64,000 nucleotides of DNA from Streptomyces sp. MMG1533 (GTDB lineage Bacteria > Actinomycetota > Actinomycetes > Streptomycetales > Streptomycetaceae), in contig NZ_LGDG01000240.1 in the NCBI RefSeq assembly GCF_001279775.1, positions 3,277 to 67,276 of the forward strand. The letters are read 5' to 3'. Each line of letters starts with the position of its first letter. The stretch's first letter is position 1. The translations under genes were made by a program, and so were the position numbers. The notes under the pieces were generated by a model. It worked only from the letters and a program-made list of their open reading frames with translations, had not been told where the DNA came from and searched no databases. Of this stretch, positions 51,233 through 58,900 are shown one piece after another.

Positions 51233-51777
51233 ACGCCGACCAGCGCACCCTCCTCAACACGCTCATCGAGCGCTGGCAGGAAGTCGCCGACGCCTACAAG
51301 GCCAAGGCCGACAGCCCGGACGACGACCTGACCCGCCGATACGCCGACTACCGGCACATCTACCTGCGGAACATCCGCGACCTGCGCCACGTCCTCGACA
51401 CCTCCCGCATGCCCTGCTCCCTCATGAACAACGACGAACGCCTCCGCGGCGACTGCGGACGCAACCACGAGGACGAGCACGACACGCGCGGCTGGATCGG
51501 GGCGATGGCCGCCGACGAGGACCCGTGGACTCAGGCGGAGCAGGCCGCCGCCCGCGAGCCGTGGGGGCCCGGCGTCACCCGCGTCCAGGCCATGGCCAAC
51601 GTCGTCACCCTCCACCTCGCTGAGGCCCTGCTCGACGGCAAGTCCGAAGAGGTTCGCACCTGGGCCCGCGGCCTCGCCCACGAACTGCGGCGCGAACGCA
51701 TCGACCTGATCGACGAGATCGGCCAGCACATGCAGCGCATGGCCCTCGGCGGCCCCACCAACGAAGTCCCCTTCTAA
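51229..51777 (+). CDS. Hypothetical helical phage protein
   Basis: A 182-aa, mostly helical protein (LLNTLIERWQEVADAYKAKA, then RHIYLRNIRDLRHVLDTSRM). It has two cysteines near the middle (MPCSL, GDCGRNHEDEHD). No family is recognised. It is the last gene of the recombination block and is followed by a hairpin. Confidence 0.6.
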   Translation: MNADQRTLLNTLIERWQEVADAYKAKADSPDDDLTRRYADYRHIYLRNIRDLRHVLDTSRMPCSLMNNDERLRGDCGRNHEDEHDTRGWIGAMAADEDPWTQAEQAAAREPWGPGVTRVQAMANVVTLHLAEALLDGKSEEVRTWARGLAHELRRERIDLIDEIGQHMQRMALGGPTNEVPF

Positions 51778-51788
51778 CCCACCCCAGT

Positions 51789-51825
51789 CCGGGGTCCCGC
51801 CCGCCGAAATCAGGCGGGGCCCCGG
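51789..51825 (+). terminator. Hairpin before the homing endonuclease gene
   Basis: CCGGGGTCCCGCC (51789-51801) pairs with GGCGGGGCCCCGG (51813-51825) with one G-T pair. It follows the recombination block and precedes the ribosome-binding site AGAGGA of the next gene. Confidence 0.7.
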
Positions 51826-51850
51826 CTCAACCCCAGAGGAAACCACACCC

Positions 51851-52525
51851 ATGAAGGCACTGACCATCCGCCAGCCACACGCCTACCTCGCAGGAGTGCT
51901 GCGAGGAGACGGCTGGCTGAACAACGACCTTTGCCTCCGTGTCGCAGACCGCGACTTCGCTGAGACGTTCGCCGCTGCCATCCGCGACGGCTACAACTGC
52001 ACGGCCAAGGTCAACGTTGATGAGCGCGGATACTTCCTCGTCCGTCGTCACTCAGCCGGCCGATTCGAGCACCTCCGCACGTTCAAGCCGGGCTCGCCTG
52101 AAGAGCAAGCCGCCTGGCTGCGCGGCTACTTCGACAGTGAAGGCAATGCCCAACTGACGCCCCGCCGCGCCAATGGGGCTCGGTCCTTCAGTCGACGCGT
52201 CTCGTTCTACTCGACGAATGAGGAGACGCTGCGGATGGCGGACGGCCACCTCGCCACCTTCGGCCTGACGACCCGCCGTTGCACCTTCAAGCCGAGCAAG
52301 GGGCACCTCGGGACGCTTCCCGTCCATGAACTGGCCCTGCGTAGCAGCAAGCAGCAGTACTCGACATTCGCTGAGCTGGTCGGTTCGAGCATCGAGCGGA
52401 AGCGGAACACCCTCGCACTGATCGCGGCGTCTTACTGCGACGACATGTCCGCGGTGCGTCGCGAAATGCAGGCCCGTGGTGTCGCAACGCGGATCGCCCG
52501 TCGCGATGCAGGGGGTGCGTACTGA
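51851..52525 (+). CDS. LAGLIDADG homing endonuclease fused to an ASCH start
   Basis: A 224-aa endonuclease with two LAGLIDADG motifs: LAGVLRGDG at residues 13-21 (catalytic Asp20) and LRGYFDSEG at 90-98 (catalytic Glu97). Each would be followed by a DNA-contacting sheet. The first nine residues, MKALTIRQP, are not part of an endonuclease. They are the conserved start of ASCH-domain proteins and match the next gene (MRALTIRQP). The endonuclease therefore seems to have inserted after codon 9 of the ASCH gene and uses its translation start (AGAGGA upstream). Its stop overlaps the ATG of the restored ASCH gene. No intron core or intein end motifs are present. Confidence 0.87.
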   Translation: MKALTIRQPHAYLAGVLRGDGWLNNDLCLRVADRDFAETFAAAIRDGYNCTAKVNVDERGYFLVRRHSAGRFEHLRTFKPGSPEEQAAWLRGYFDSEGNAQLTPRRANGARSFSRRVSFYSTNEETLRMADGHLATFGLTTRRCTFKPSKGHLGTLPVHELALRSSKQQYSTFAELVGSSIERKRNTLALIAASYCDDMSAVRREMQARGVATRIARRDAGGAY

Positions 52526-52920
52526 TGCGTGCTCTAACGATCAGGCAGCCCTGGGCGGGCGCGATCGCCCATCAGACGAAGCGCGTCGAGAACCGCACGT
52601 GGAAGCTCCCCGCGAAGCATGAGGGCGCCCGCATCCTCATCCACGCCGGCGCTGACCGCGACCGCTGGGCCGTCGTCTACGGCGACCACCTCGACGTGTA
52701 CAGCGCGATCGTCGCCGTCGCCACGATCACCGGCTGCCACTACTCCGACGACGGCCGCTGCTGCGGTCCGTGGGGCGAGGAGAACGTCTACCACTGGACC
52801 CTCGCCGACGTCACCGCCCTGCCCGAGCCGGTGCCCGCGAAGGGCACGCTCGGCTTCTGGACGCCCGACGAGGAGACCGTCAACGCCGCACTCCGGCAGG
52901 ACACGGAGGTGGCGTGGTGA
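52525..52920 (+). CDS. ASCH domain protein with rewritten first codons
   Basis: A 131-aa ASCH-domain protein: MRALTIRQPWAGAIAHQTKR, then VENRTWKLPAKHEGARILIH is the family signature. ASCH proteins are RNA-binding-like folds; some act as RNases or amidohydrolases on modified nucleosides. Codons 2-7 are CGT GCT CTA ACG ATC AGG, including codons rare in this GC-rich DNA. The same peptide in the upstream gene uses AAG GCA CTG ACC ATC CGC. From codon 9 onward codon use is normal. It starts within the endonuclease stop (TGATG) and has no good ribosome-binding site, so its translation depends on coupling. Confidence 0.85.
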   Translation: MRALTIRQPWAGAIAHQTKRVENRTWKLPAKHEGARILIHAGADRDRWAVVYGDHLDVYSAIVAVATITGCHYSDDGRCCGPWGEENVYHWTLADVTALPEPVPAKGTLGFWTPDEETVNAALRQDTEVAW

Positions 52921-53321
52921 ACCCCGTCCGTATCCAGCGCCGCCGCACCAAGGGCTGGCAGAAGCCGGAAGGCGCCGTGTACGTCGGCCGCGGCACCCGC
53001 TGGGGGAACCCGTGCACGCAGGTCCGTTACCCGGCCCTCGACGGCTCCGAGTGGGAGCAGGAAGGCCGCCTCGGCAAGACGTCCGGCCAGCAGCACGCCT
53101 TCGTCCACCCCGACAAGACGATCACCTGGCATCTCGTGAAGGACGCCACCCGGGAGCAGGCCGTCGCCATGTACCGCCGCTGGCTCGACCGGCGGCCCGA
53201 CCTGGTTGCTGCCGCACGGGAGGAGCTCGCTGGCCGCGACCTCATGTGCTGGTGCCCGAACGACGAGCCGTGCCACGCCGACGTGCTTCTGCAACTCGTG
53301 AACCAGGAGAACGCCTCATGA
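52917..53321 (+). CDS. DUF4326 domain protein
   Basis: A 134-aa protein with the DUF4326 pattern: VRIQRRRTKGWQKPEGAVYV, then GRGTRWGNP at the start and LMCWCPNDEPCHADVLLQLV at the end, with three conserved Cys and a His that may hold a metal. Such genes are frequent in phages; the function is unknown. The GTG overlaps the ASCH stop. Confidence 0.8.
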   Translation: MNPVRIQRRRTKGWQKPEGAVYVGRGTRWGNPCTQVRYPALDGSEWEQEGRLGKTSGQQHAFVHPDKTITWHLVKDATREQAVAMYRRWLDRRPDLVAAAREELAGRDLMCWCPNDEPCHADVLLQLVNQENAS

Positions 53322-53728
53322 CCGGCAACCGAGTTCGTCCTTCCGTGCGAACTCCTCAATCACGAGGTGGAGTAGTGGTAGCAGACGCCACCGTGCAGCC
53401 CGCCCTCGACGGCAGCATCCCCGAACCGCGCGTGACGAAGACGCAGCGGCAGGCCGGGGACTACGAGACGTGGCTCGCCGAAGTCTGGCCCAAGTTCATA
53501 GCCGCCGCCGCAACAGGCCGCACCTTCACCTGCTTTGAGATCGCCGACGAGCATCAGCTGCCGCAGCCCCCGAACCCGCAGGCCCACTGGGGCCGGCTCA
53601 TGACGCTCCTGCAAGAAGAGGGCTACGTGCGCAAGGCGGGCTGGGCCTGCTCCGCCCGCCCCACCGTCCACCACAGCGGAGTCCGCACCTGGAAAGGCAC
53701 CGCCGCCGCCAGGAGGGCCGCCGCGTGA
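53318..53728 (+). CDS. Hypothetical phage protein
   Basis: A 136-aa protein. After a variable N-terminus the region ETWLAEVWPKFIAAAATGRT, then WGRLMTLLQEEGYVRKAGWA looks like a winged-helix domain, perhaps DNA-binding. An in-frame GTG near 53374 preceded by GGTGGAG is an alternative start that would remove the first 19 residues. Confidence 0.6.
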   Translation: MTGNRVRPSVRTPQSRGGVVVADATVQPALDGSIPEPRVTKTQRQAGDYETWLAEVWPKFIAAAATGRTFTCFEIADEHQLPQPPNPQAHWGRLMTLLQEEGYVRKAGWACSARPTVHHSGVRTWKGTAAARRAAA

Positions 53729-53835
53729 TGGACCAGCTCAACCACGTCAACCTCGGCTGGATTCCGGTCCTCATCCTCGCCTGCTCCGTGATCGGCGCCG
53801 GCCTCGGCTGGCTCCTCGCCGGGAGGCGGCGATGA
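53728..53835 (+). CDS. Single-pass membrane microprotein
   Basis: A 35-aa protein, MDQLNHVNLGWIPVLILACS, then VIGAGLGWLLAGRRR: one membrane helix with a positively charged end. The start overlaps the upstream stop and the stop overlaps the next ATG. Confidence 0.65.
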   Translation: MDQLNHVNLGWIPVLILACSVIGAGLGWLLAGRRR

Positions 53836-54107
53836 ACGCCGCCGTCACCGTCCTGGTGATCCTCATCGCCATCACCCTCGCCGTCTGGTGCGGAGCCGGC
53901 GCCATCCACGCCTGGCGCTGCGACGACTACCGCACCCGCAACGACAAAGCCGCCGCACAACGCATCACCCGGCACGAGCCGCGGCCCGAACCCGGCCAGC
54001 CCGGCAGGGACGTCGGCCTCTACCTCGACTGCGTTGCCGTCTACGGCGACTGCGACGACCTCGACCGACTCCGCGCCATCGACCAGCACCGGAAGGAGAC
54101 GCCGTGA
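53832..54107 (+). CDS. Membrane-anchored hypothetical protein
   Basis: A 91-aa protein with an N-terminal membrane helix (AAVTVLVILIAITLAVWCGA) and a soluble tail with two cysteines (LDCVAVYGDCDD). It is translated in overlap with the 35-aa protein before it, so the two may form a membrane pair. Confidence 0.62.
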   Translation: MNAAVTVLVILIAITLAVWCGAGAIHAWRCDDYRTRNDKAAAQRITRHEPRPEPGQPGRDVGLYLDCVAVYGDCDDLDRLRAIDQHRKETP

Positions 54108-54973
54108 CCACCGCCGTCCGTCAAGCCCCCCACCACGACAAGCTCACCTGCTACGTCAACTACGGCTGCCGCCTCCCCGAATGCGTCGAGCGGTACAACA
54201 CCAACGAGCGCGACCGGCGCCGACAGAAAAAGACCGGCGACTACCAGCGGTACGCCGACGCCGCACCCGTCCGCGACCACGTCCAGCAGCTCATCGCGGC
54301 CGGCGCCAGCCCCCGCGGCATCGCCATCAGCGCCGACGTCAGCGACAAAGTCGTCCGCGACCTCCTCCTCACCCGCCCTGACGGCACCCGGACACCGCTC
54401 AAGCACCGCGTCCTCACCGCCAACGCCGACAAAGTACTCGCCGTCACCGCCGACGACGTCGTCCCCCACTACGTCCTCGCCCTCGGCACCATCCGACGGC
54501 TGCAAGCCCTCGTCGCCGACGCCTGGCCCATGAACCGCATCGCCCAGGAAGCCGGACTCTTCCCTTCCTACGTCAGCCAGCTCCTGTGGCGGGCCAGCGC
54601 CTACGACGGCCTCAAAGTCCGCGGCACCACCGCCCTCGCCGTGGCCCGCGCCCACGACAACCTCCGCGGCCGGAAGGCCACCCGAAACGGCATCGCCCGC
54701 AAAGCCGCCACCACCGCCCGCGGCATCGGCAAAAGCCGCAGCTGGCCGCCCACCCGCTACTGGGACCAGCACCCGGGCGCCATCGACGACCCGCACTTCA
54801 TCCCCGAATACGGCAAGTTGCGCGCCCAGATCATCGCCGAAGAAGCCCACTGGCTGATGACCGCCGGCCGCCTCGACCGCGACCAGGCCGCAGCCCGCCT
54901 CGGCGTCTCCCTCTTCTCCGTCGACCGCGCCCTCCGCGAACACCCCCAAACCGAACAGGAGCTCGCCGCATGA
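54104..54973 (+). CDS. Helix-turn-helix phage regulator
   Basis: A 289-aa DNA-binding protein. The N-terminus has CYVNYGCRLPECVERYNTNE, a likely zinc-stabilised segment. Two or three helix-turn-helix units follow: HVQQLIAAGASPRGIAISAD with VSDKVVRDLLL; VADAWPMNRIAQEAGLFPSY; and LDRDQAAARLGVSLFSVDRA at the end. The protein resembles actinophage HTH proteins. It overlaps both neighbours and may regulate later genes. Confidence 0.7.
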   Translation: MTTAVRQAPHHDKLTCYVNYGCRLPECVERYNTNERDRRRQKKTGDYQRYADAAPVRDHVQQLIAAGASPRGIAISADVSDKVVRDLLLTRPDGTRTPLKHRVLTANADKVLAVTADDVVPHYVLALGTIRRLQALVADAWPMNRIAQEAGLFPSYVSQLLWRASAYDGLKVRGTTALAVARAHDNLRGRKATRNGIARKAATTARGIGKSRSWPPTRYWDQHPGAIDDPHFIPEYGKLRAQIIAEEAHWLMTAGRLDRDQAAARLGVSLFSVDRALREHPQTEQELAA

Positions 54974-56775
54974 GCCGCCACGACAACGACGCCCTGACCG
55001 TTATGGACTGGTTCTGTGGGGCCGGCGGCTCCAGCCAGGGCATGCACTCCATCCCCGGTGTCCGCATGGAGCGGGCGGCGAATCACTGGGAGCGGGCGAT
55101 CGAGTCGCACGCCGCGAACTTCCCCACCGTCGACCACTACCGCGGCGACATCCGCGAGGCGCCGGTGGAGTCCTGGCCGGTGACGGACATCTTCTGGGCC
55201 AGCCCGGAGTGCCCGCAGTGGTCCAACGCGCGTGGCAAGAAGCGCGACTTCGACGCCTCCCTCCAGGGCGACCTCTTCGACGGGTTCGGCCCGTCCGAGG
55301 AAGTCGAGCGCTCCCGCGCCCTGATGGAGGAAGTCCCGATGTATTTGCGCGGCGTCCAGCAGCGCGGCGGCCTCGTCAAGGCCGGGGTCGTCGAGAACGT
55401 CGTCGACGTCCGCGCCTGGGACCAGTGGGACCGCTGGATCGGCGAGATCACGAAGCTCGGCTACGAGACCCGCGTCATCGCCCTCAACTCGATGCACGCC
55501 GACCCGCGCACCGTGCACAAGGCGCCGCAGAGCAGGGACCGCCTGTACGTCGCCTACTGGCACCGGTCCCTCGGCCGGACCCCGGACTGGGACAAGTGGC
55601 TGCGACCGCGCGCCTGGTGCACCGGATGCGACCAGTGGGTGCAGGCCGTGCAGCGGTTCAAGCAGCCCGGGCGCGACATGGGCCGCTACCGCCAGCAGTA
55701 CGTCTACCGATGCCCGAACGCCACCTGCCGGAACCAGATCGTCGAGCCCGAGACGCTCCCGGCCGCGGTCGCCATCGACTGGGCGATCCCCGGGCAGCGC
55801 ATCGGCGACCGGACCAAGCCCCTGGCGGACAAGACCCTCGCCCGCATCCAGGCCGGCCTCGACAAGTTCGCCCGGCCGATCACCCTTGAGGCCGCGGGCA
55901 ACACGTTCGAGCGGCGTCCCGGCGTCCGCACCTGGCCCGTCGACGCACCCCTCACGACGCAGACCACAACGCCTACCAAGGCCATGGCCTACGAGCCGTT
56001 CATGGTCCCGGCCGGAGGCACCTGGCGCAATGACCCATCCAGCGTCCTCGACCCGATGGCCTGCCGCACCACCCGCGAGAACGACGGACTCGCCATCCCG
56101 CCGCTGCTGATCCCTGTCGAGGGCCGCGACGGCAAGGAGCCCGCCTCCGCGAACAACCCGCTCCGCACCCAGACCGCCCGCAACGAAACCGGCCTCGCCT
56201 GGCTGCCGTTCATGGTCACCATGCGCGGCGGCGGCGACCAACTCCGCGGCCGATCCATCGAAGAGCCCGTCGGCACCGTCTCCGCCAACGGCAACCACCA
56301 CGGCCTCGTCACCCCCAACCTGCCCGCCTTCGTGATGCGGAACAACGGCAGCCAGGGCGACGGAGGCGAGCACTGCACCACGGCCGCCGAGTACTTCCGC
56401 ACCATGACCACAGCCGGCCACCAGTCCCTCGTCACCTGGGAACACCTCCTTGTCCCCTACTACGGCAACGGCACCGCCAAGACCGTCCGGGAACCCGTCG
56501 GCACTCTCTCCACCCGCGACCGGTACGCCCTCGTCCAGGGCGACGTCGACATCGAAGACGTCCTCTTCCGGATGCTCGAACCGCACGAGATCGGCCGGGC
56601 CATGAGCTTCGGCGACACGTACATCGTGCTCGGCAACAAGCGGGAGAAGGTGAGGCAACTTGGTAATGCTGTCACTCCGCCAGCCGCCGAGGTCATCGCC
56701 GCGGCTCTGGTCGAGGCCATCACCGGCGAGGAACTGGATCGCTACGCCGAGCCGAACCTGGCGGTGGCGGCATGA
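54970..56775 (+). CDS. C5-cytosine DNA methyltransferase with zinc-ribbon insert
   Basis: A 601-aa phage-type DNA (cytosine-5) methyltransferase. Motif I is DWFCGAGGSSQGM (residues 13-25), the catalytic Cys81 lies in WASPECPQWS, ENV is at 142-144, and QSRDRLYV (187-194) is motif VIII. A zinc-ribbon-like insert has CTGC (217-220) and CPNATC (248-253). The long target-recognition region carries several degenerate repeats of the form PVGTLST or PLTTQTT, and the end shows RQLGNAVTPPAAEVI (motifs IX/X). No cognate restriction gene is present, so it probably protects the element from host restriction. Confidence 0.88.
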   Translation: MSRHDNDALTVMDWFCGAGGSSQGMHSIPGVRMERAANHWERAIESHAANFPTVDHYRGDIREAPVESWPVTDIFWASPECPQWSNARGKKRDFDASLQGDLFDGFGPSEEVERSRALMEEVPMYLRGVQQRGGLVKAGVVENVVDVRAWDQWDRWIGEITKLGYETRVIALNSMHADPRTVHKAPQSRDRLYVAYWHRSLGRTPDWDKWLRPRAWCTGCDQWVQAVQRFKQPGRDMGRYRQQYVYRCPNATCRNQIVEPETLPAAVAIDWAIPGQRIGDRTKPLADKTLARIQAGLDKFARPITLEAAGNTFERRPGVRTWPVDAPLTTQTTTPTKAMAYEPFMVPAGGTWRNDPSSVLDPMACRTTRENDGLAIPPLLIPVEGRDGKEPASANNPLRTQTARNETGLAWLPFMVTMRGGGDQLRGRSIEEPVGTVSANGNHHGLVTPNLPAFVMRNNGSQGDGGEHCTTAAEYFRTMTTAGHQSLVTWEHLLVPYYGNGTAKTVREPVGTLSTRDRYALVQGDVDIEDVLFRMLEPHEIGRAMSFGDTYIVLGNKREKVRQLGNAVTPPAAEVIAAALVEAITGEELDRYAEPNLAVAA

Positions 56776-57045
56776 GGGGCATCAAGGGCAGCAGCAGGGT
56801 CTGCGCCGTCGAGACCTGCGACCGCCGAGTCCGCCGTAACGGGCTTTGCGAGATGCACGACAGCCGGTTGAAGCGGACCGGGACGACGGACGATCCGCCG
56901 AAGCAGACGCTCGCCGACCGATTCTGGGCGAAGGTCGACCGCCGCGGCGCCGACGACTGCTGGCCCTGGACTGCGGCCACCCGAGCCTCCCCAGGACCGC
57001 GGCCCCGAGCTCGCCACCGCCGCCTGACCTACCCGGACACGACAA
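56772..57045 (+). pseudogene. Broken HNH endonuclease gene
   Basis: The frame from 56772 begins like phage HNH proteins: CAVETCDRRVRRNGLCEMHD, then LADRFWAKVDRRGADDCWPW and TAATRAS. At about residue 78 the pattern stops, and the His-Asn-His catalytic region is absent. The frame then runs into a hairpin and antisense to an antitoxin gene, stopping at 57140. The start overlaps the methyltransferase stop. It is most simply the remnant of an HNH gene cut by insertion of the antitoxin cassette. Confidence 0.65.
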
Positions 57046-57067
57046 CGGCCCCGCACACGCGGGGCCG
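57046..57067 (-). terminator. Terminator of the reverse-strand antitoxin gene
   Basis: CGGCCCCGC and GCGGGGCCG enclose ACAC, a 9-bp perfect stem. On the minus strand it is followed by TTGTCG. It lies 28 bp beyond the antitoxin stop and isolates the cassette from the rightward operon. Confidence 0.75.
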
Positions 57068-57094
57068 AGGAGGAGGAGAGGAGGAGCGATGGCG

Positions 57095-57349
57095 TCAGTC
57101 GTCGGAGTGGTCCGCCAGGTTGCGGGTCATGTCGGTGTAGATGTCCGGCCAGTGGCGGCGAATGTACTCGACGAGCTCTCGGTCGCTCTTCGCCTGCTCG
57201 TACCGCTTCACCGAGATGAGCACGGCCTGCGGCTTGTCGCGACGGGTGAGCACGAAGTCGGCATCGAGGAGTCGCGCCTCGGCGATGACGTCGGTCATGT
57301 TCGCGCGCGCTTCGGAGACTCCCAGCTCTCGAACCTTCGACTCACTCAT
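57095..57349 (-). CDS. Phd/YefM-type antitoxin, orphan
   Basis: An 84-aa type II antitoxin of the Phd/YefM fold: VRELGVSEARANMTDVIAEA, then DADFVLTRRDKPQAVLISVK and RYEQ form the N-terminal DNA-binding dimer domain, and the C-terminal helix (ELVEYIRRHWPDIYTDMTRN) would normally bind a toxin. No Doc, YoeB or other toxin gene is adjacent. It is the only reverse-strand gene in the rightward block, with its own terminator, so it behaves like an independently expressed moron that could neutralise a host toxin. The ATG at 57349 may be leaderless. Confidence 0.83.
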   Translation of the reverse strand: MSESKVRELGVSEARANMTDVIAEARLLDADFVLTRRDKPQAVLISVKRYEQAKSDRELVEYIRRHWPDIYTDMTRNLADHSDD

Positions 57350-57506
57350 GCGACCAGGATACACATTAGCTGGTCTGTAATCTCCGACGCGTTGTACAAT
57401 TCAGGAGCGAGCGAAACCCCTGCACCACGGGCCACGCCGCCCCCATGAGGGCTGCCTCAAAACAGCAACCGACCAGCAGAGACACCCTCCTGAGAGAAGA
57501 GATCAC

Positions 57507-58316
57507 GTGAGCTTCAAGGTCACCAACTGGGTGTGGTCCCGGTCCGAGTCCCGCAATGGGGCCCGGCTGGTCATGCTCGCGCTGGCCGATCGCGCCGACG
57601 ACAACGGCTGCGCCTGGCCTTCCATTGATGACCTTGCCGAGCGCACGAATCTAAGTCCGCGAGCCGTCCAGAAAGGCATCACGAACCTAGTCGAGCTGGG
57701 CGAGCTGAAGGTCGAGAACGGGGGCGGTCGGCACCGGTCGAACCGCTACCGCATCGTCCCGAAACCCCGCACATCTGACGGGGTTACTGACCAGGAACCC
57801 CGCACATCTGACGGGGTATCGGCCACAGAAACCCCGAACTTTGCGCCCGAAACCCCGAACTTTGAAGCAGAAACCCCGAACTCTGCGACACAAAACCCCG
57901 TCCAAAGTTCACCCGAACCCCCACTAGAACCGTCAGAGAACCGTCAGAGGAACCACCCCCCAGCCCCCCGCGACGAGCCACCGCTCGGAGAGCAGCTCTT
58001 CACCAAGTGGTGGGAGCAGTACGGGCACACCACGGCACAGGGCAAGGGCGCTGTCCGACGAACCATCGATGAGGCCCTTCGCAACGGCGTCGACGCCACT
58101 GAGTTGTGGCAAGCGCTCGACCGCCTCGGCGACCTCTCCAAGCCCGTCACCGGCGGCACCCTCCAGTTCGCCTTCTCCGAACTGCGCCAGTCCAGCCGCC
58201 CCCAGCTCCGCGCCGTCCCCGGCGGCTGGACCGGCCAGAACCGTCCACACCCCGCCACCGGTGCCGCTGCGCCCGCGCCCACCGCAGACGACTACAAGAA
58301 CGCGAGGCCCTTCTGA
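57507..58316 (+). CDS. Phage replication initiator with internal origin
   Basis: A 269-aa protein. Residues 1-90 form a winged helix (GARLVMLALADRADDNGCAW, then PSIDDLAERTNLSPRAVQKG), the type used by phage O-like replication initiators. A low-complexity linker (about 90-150) is encoded by tandem DNA repeats. The C-terminal domain (QLFTKWWEQYGHTTAQGKGA, then VRRTIDEALRNGVDATELWQ) probably contacts the loader. The GTG follows GAGAGAAGAG. It overlaps the DnaC-like gene. As with the lambda O gene, the origin appears to lie inside it. Confidence 0.8.
   Translation: MSFKVTNWVWSRSESRNGARLVMLALADRADDNGCAWPSIDDLAERTNLSPRAVQKGITNLVELGELKVENGGGRHRSNRYRIVPKPRTSDGVTDQEPRTSDGVSATETPNFAPETPNFEAETPNSATQNPVQSSPEPPLEPSENRQRNHPPAPRDEPPLGEQLFTKWWEQYGHTTAQGKGAVRRTIDEALRNGVDATELWQALDRLGDLSKPVTGGTLQFAFSELRQSSRPQLRAVPGGWTGQNRPHPATGAAAPAPTADDYKNARPF
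57763..57948 (+). repeat. Iterons inside the initiator gene (predicted replication origin)
   Basis: Two identical 22-bp copies, each with CCCCG and CGGGG arms around CACATCTGA, start at 57763 and 57796 (33-bp period). Three copies of GAAACCCCGAACTTTG, the last with one change, start at 57828, 57849 and 57870 (21-bp period). An inverted CAAAGTTC follows at 57903. GAACCGTCAGA then occurs twice in tandem (57927, 57938). Periods of three and two helical turns put the sites on one face of DNA, as expected for initiator binding. Confidence 0.8.
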
Positions 58317-58900
58317 TGACCTCCGCCGAAGAGCGGCGCACCCGCCACGACGCCGCCCAAGCCGCAGCCCGCGCCGAGATCCGCGGCCAGACCCTCGACC
58401 GCTACCTTGCCCGCCGCCCGAAGTCCTTCACCGAGGACCACCCCGTCCGGCCCGAGATCGAGAAGTGGATCAGCGACTTCCTCGCCGGCTCCCACGCCTC
58501 GCTGCTGCTGCTCGGTGAACCGGGCACCGGGAAGACCTGGCACCTGTGGAAGGTCGGCGAACTGCTGATCCGCCGCGGCTGGTTCGGCCGCTACTACCTC
58601 GTCTCCGACTTCGAGTTCAAAGCCGCCGCGGACCGGCCCGTCAACCACGAGCGGATGCAGACCTGGCGTGAGGCGCCACTGATCGCTCTCGACGACCTGG
58701 GCGCCACGCAGCTGTACCCGTGGACGGTCGACGCCATCGCCCAACTGATCGATGCCCGCTGGCAGAACCAGCTGCCCACGTTGATCTCCACCAACCTGCC
58801 GACCCTCGAGCCGCTCGGCCCGCGCACACAGTCCCGCTTCGCCGACGGCGGATCCACCTTCGCCACCTTCACCGGCACCGACTTCAGGAAGGCCTCATGA
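58316..58900 (+). CDS. DnaC-like helicase loader ATPase
   Basis: A 194-aa AAA+ protein of the DnaC/IstB type that would load the replicative helicase. Walker A is GEPGTGKT at residues 67-74, and Walker B is ALDDLGA with Asp126-Asp127. A basic N-terminal helix (EERRTRHDAAQAAARAEIRG) may bind the helicase. The end (TFATFTGTDFRKAS) is normal for short phage loaders. It is overlapped by the initiator before and the DnaB gene after. Confidence 0.87.
   Translation: MTSAEERRTRHDAAQAAARAEIRGQTLDRYLARRPKSFTEDHPVRPEIEKWISDFLAGSHASLLLLGEPGTGKTWHLWKVGELLIRRGWFGRYYLVSDFEFKAAADRPVNHERMQTWREAPLIALDDLGATQLYPWTVDAIAQLIDARWQNQLPTLISTNLPTLEPLGPRTQSRFADGGSTFATFTGTDFRKAS

Noticed and set aside
51851..52525. Intein or group I intron as explanation for the LAGLIDADG gene
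   Set aside because: The protein has its own stop, lacks intein end motifs (initial Cys/Ser, terminal His-Asn), and only 27 bp separate its stop from the point where the ASCH sequence diverges, too short for an intron core.
57095..57506. A toxin gene paired with the Phd-type antitoxin
   Set aside because: Neither side contains an overlapping same-strand frame with Fic/Doc, RelE or YoeB features. The downstream side is a terminator and the upstream side is a short promoter-like gap.
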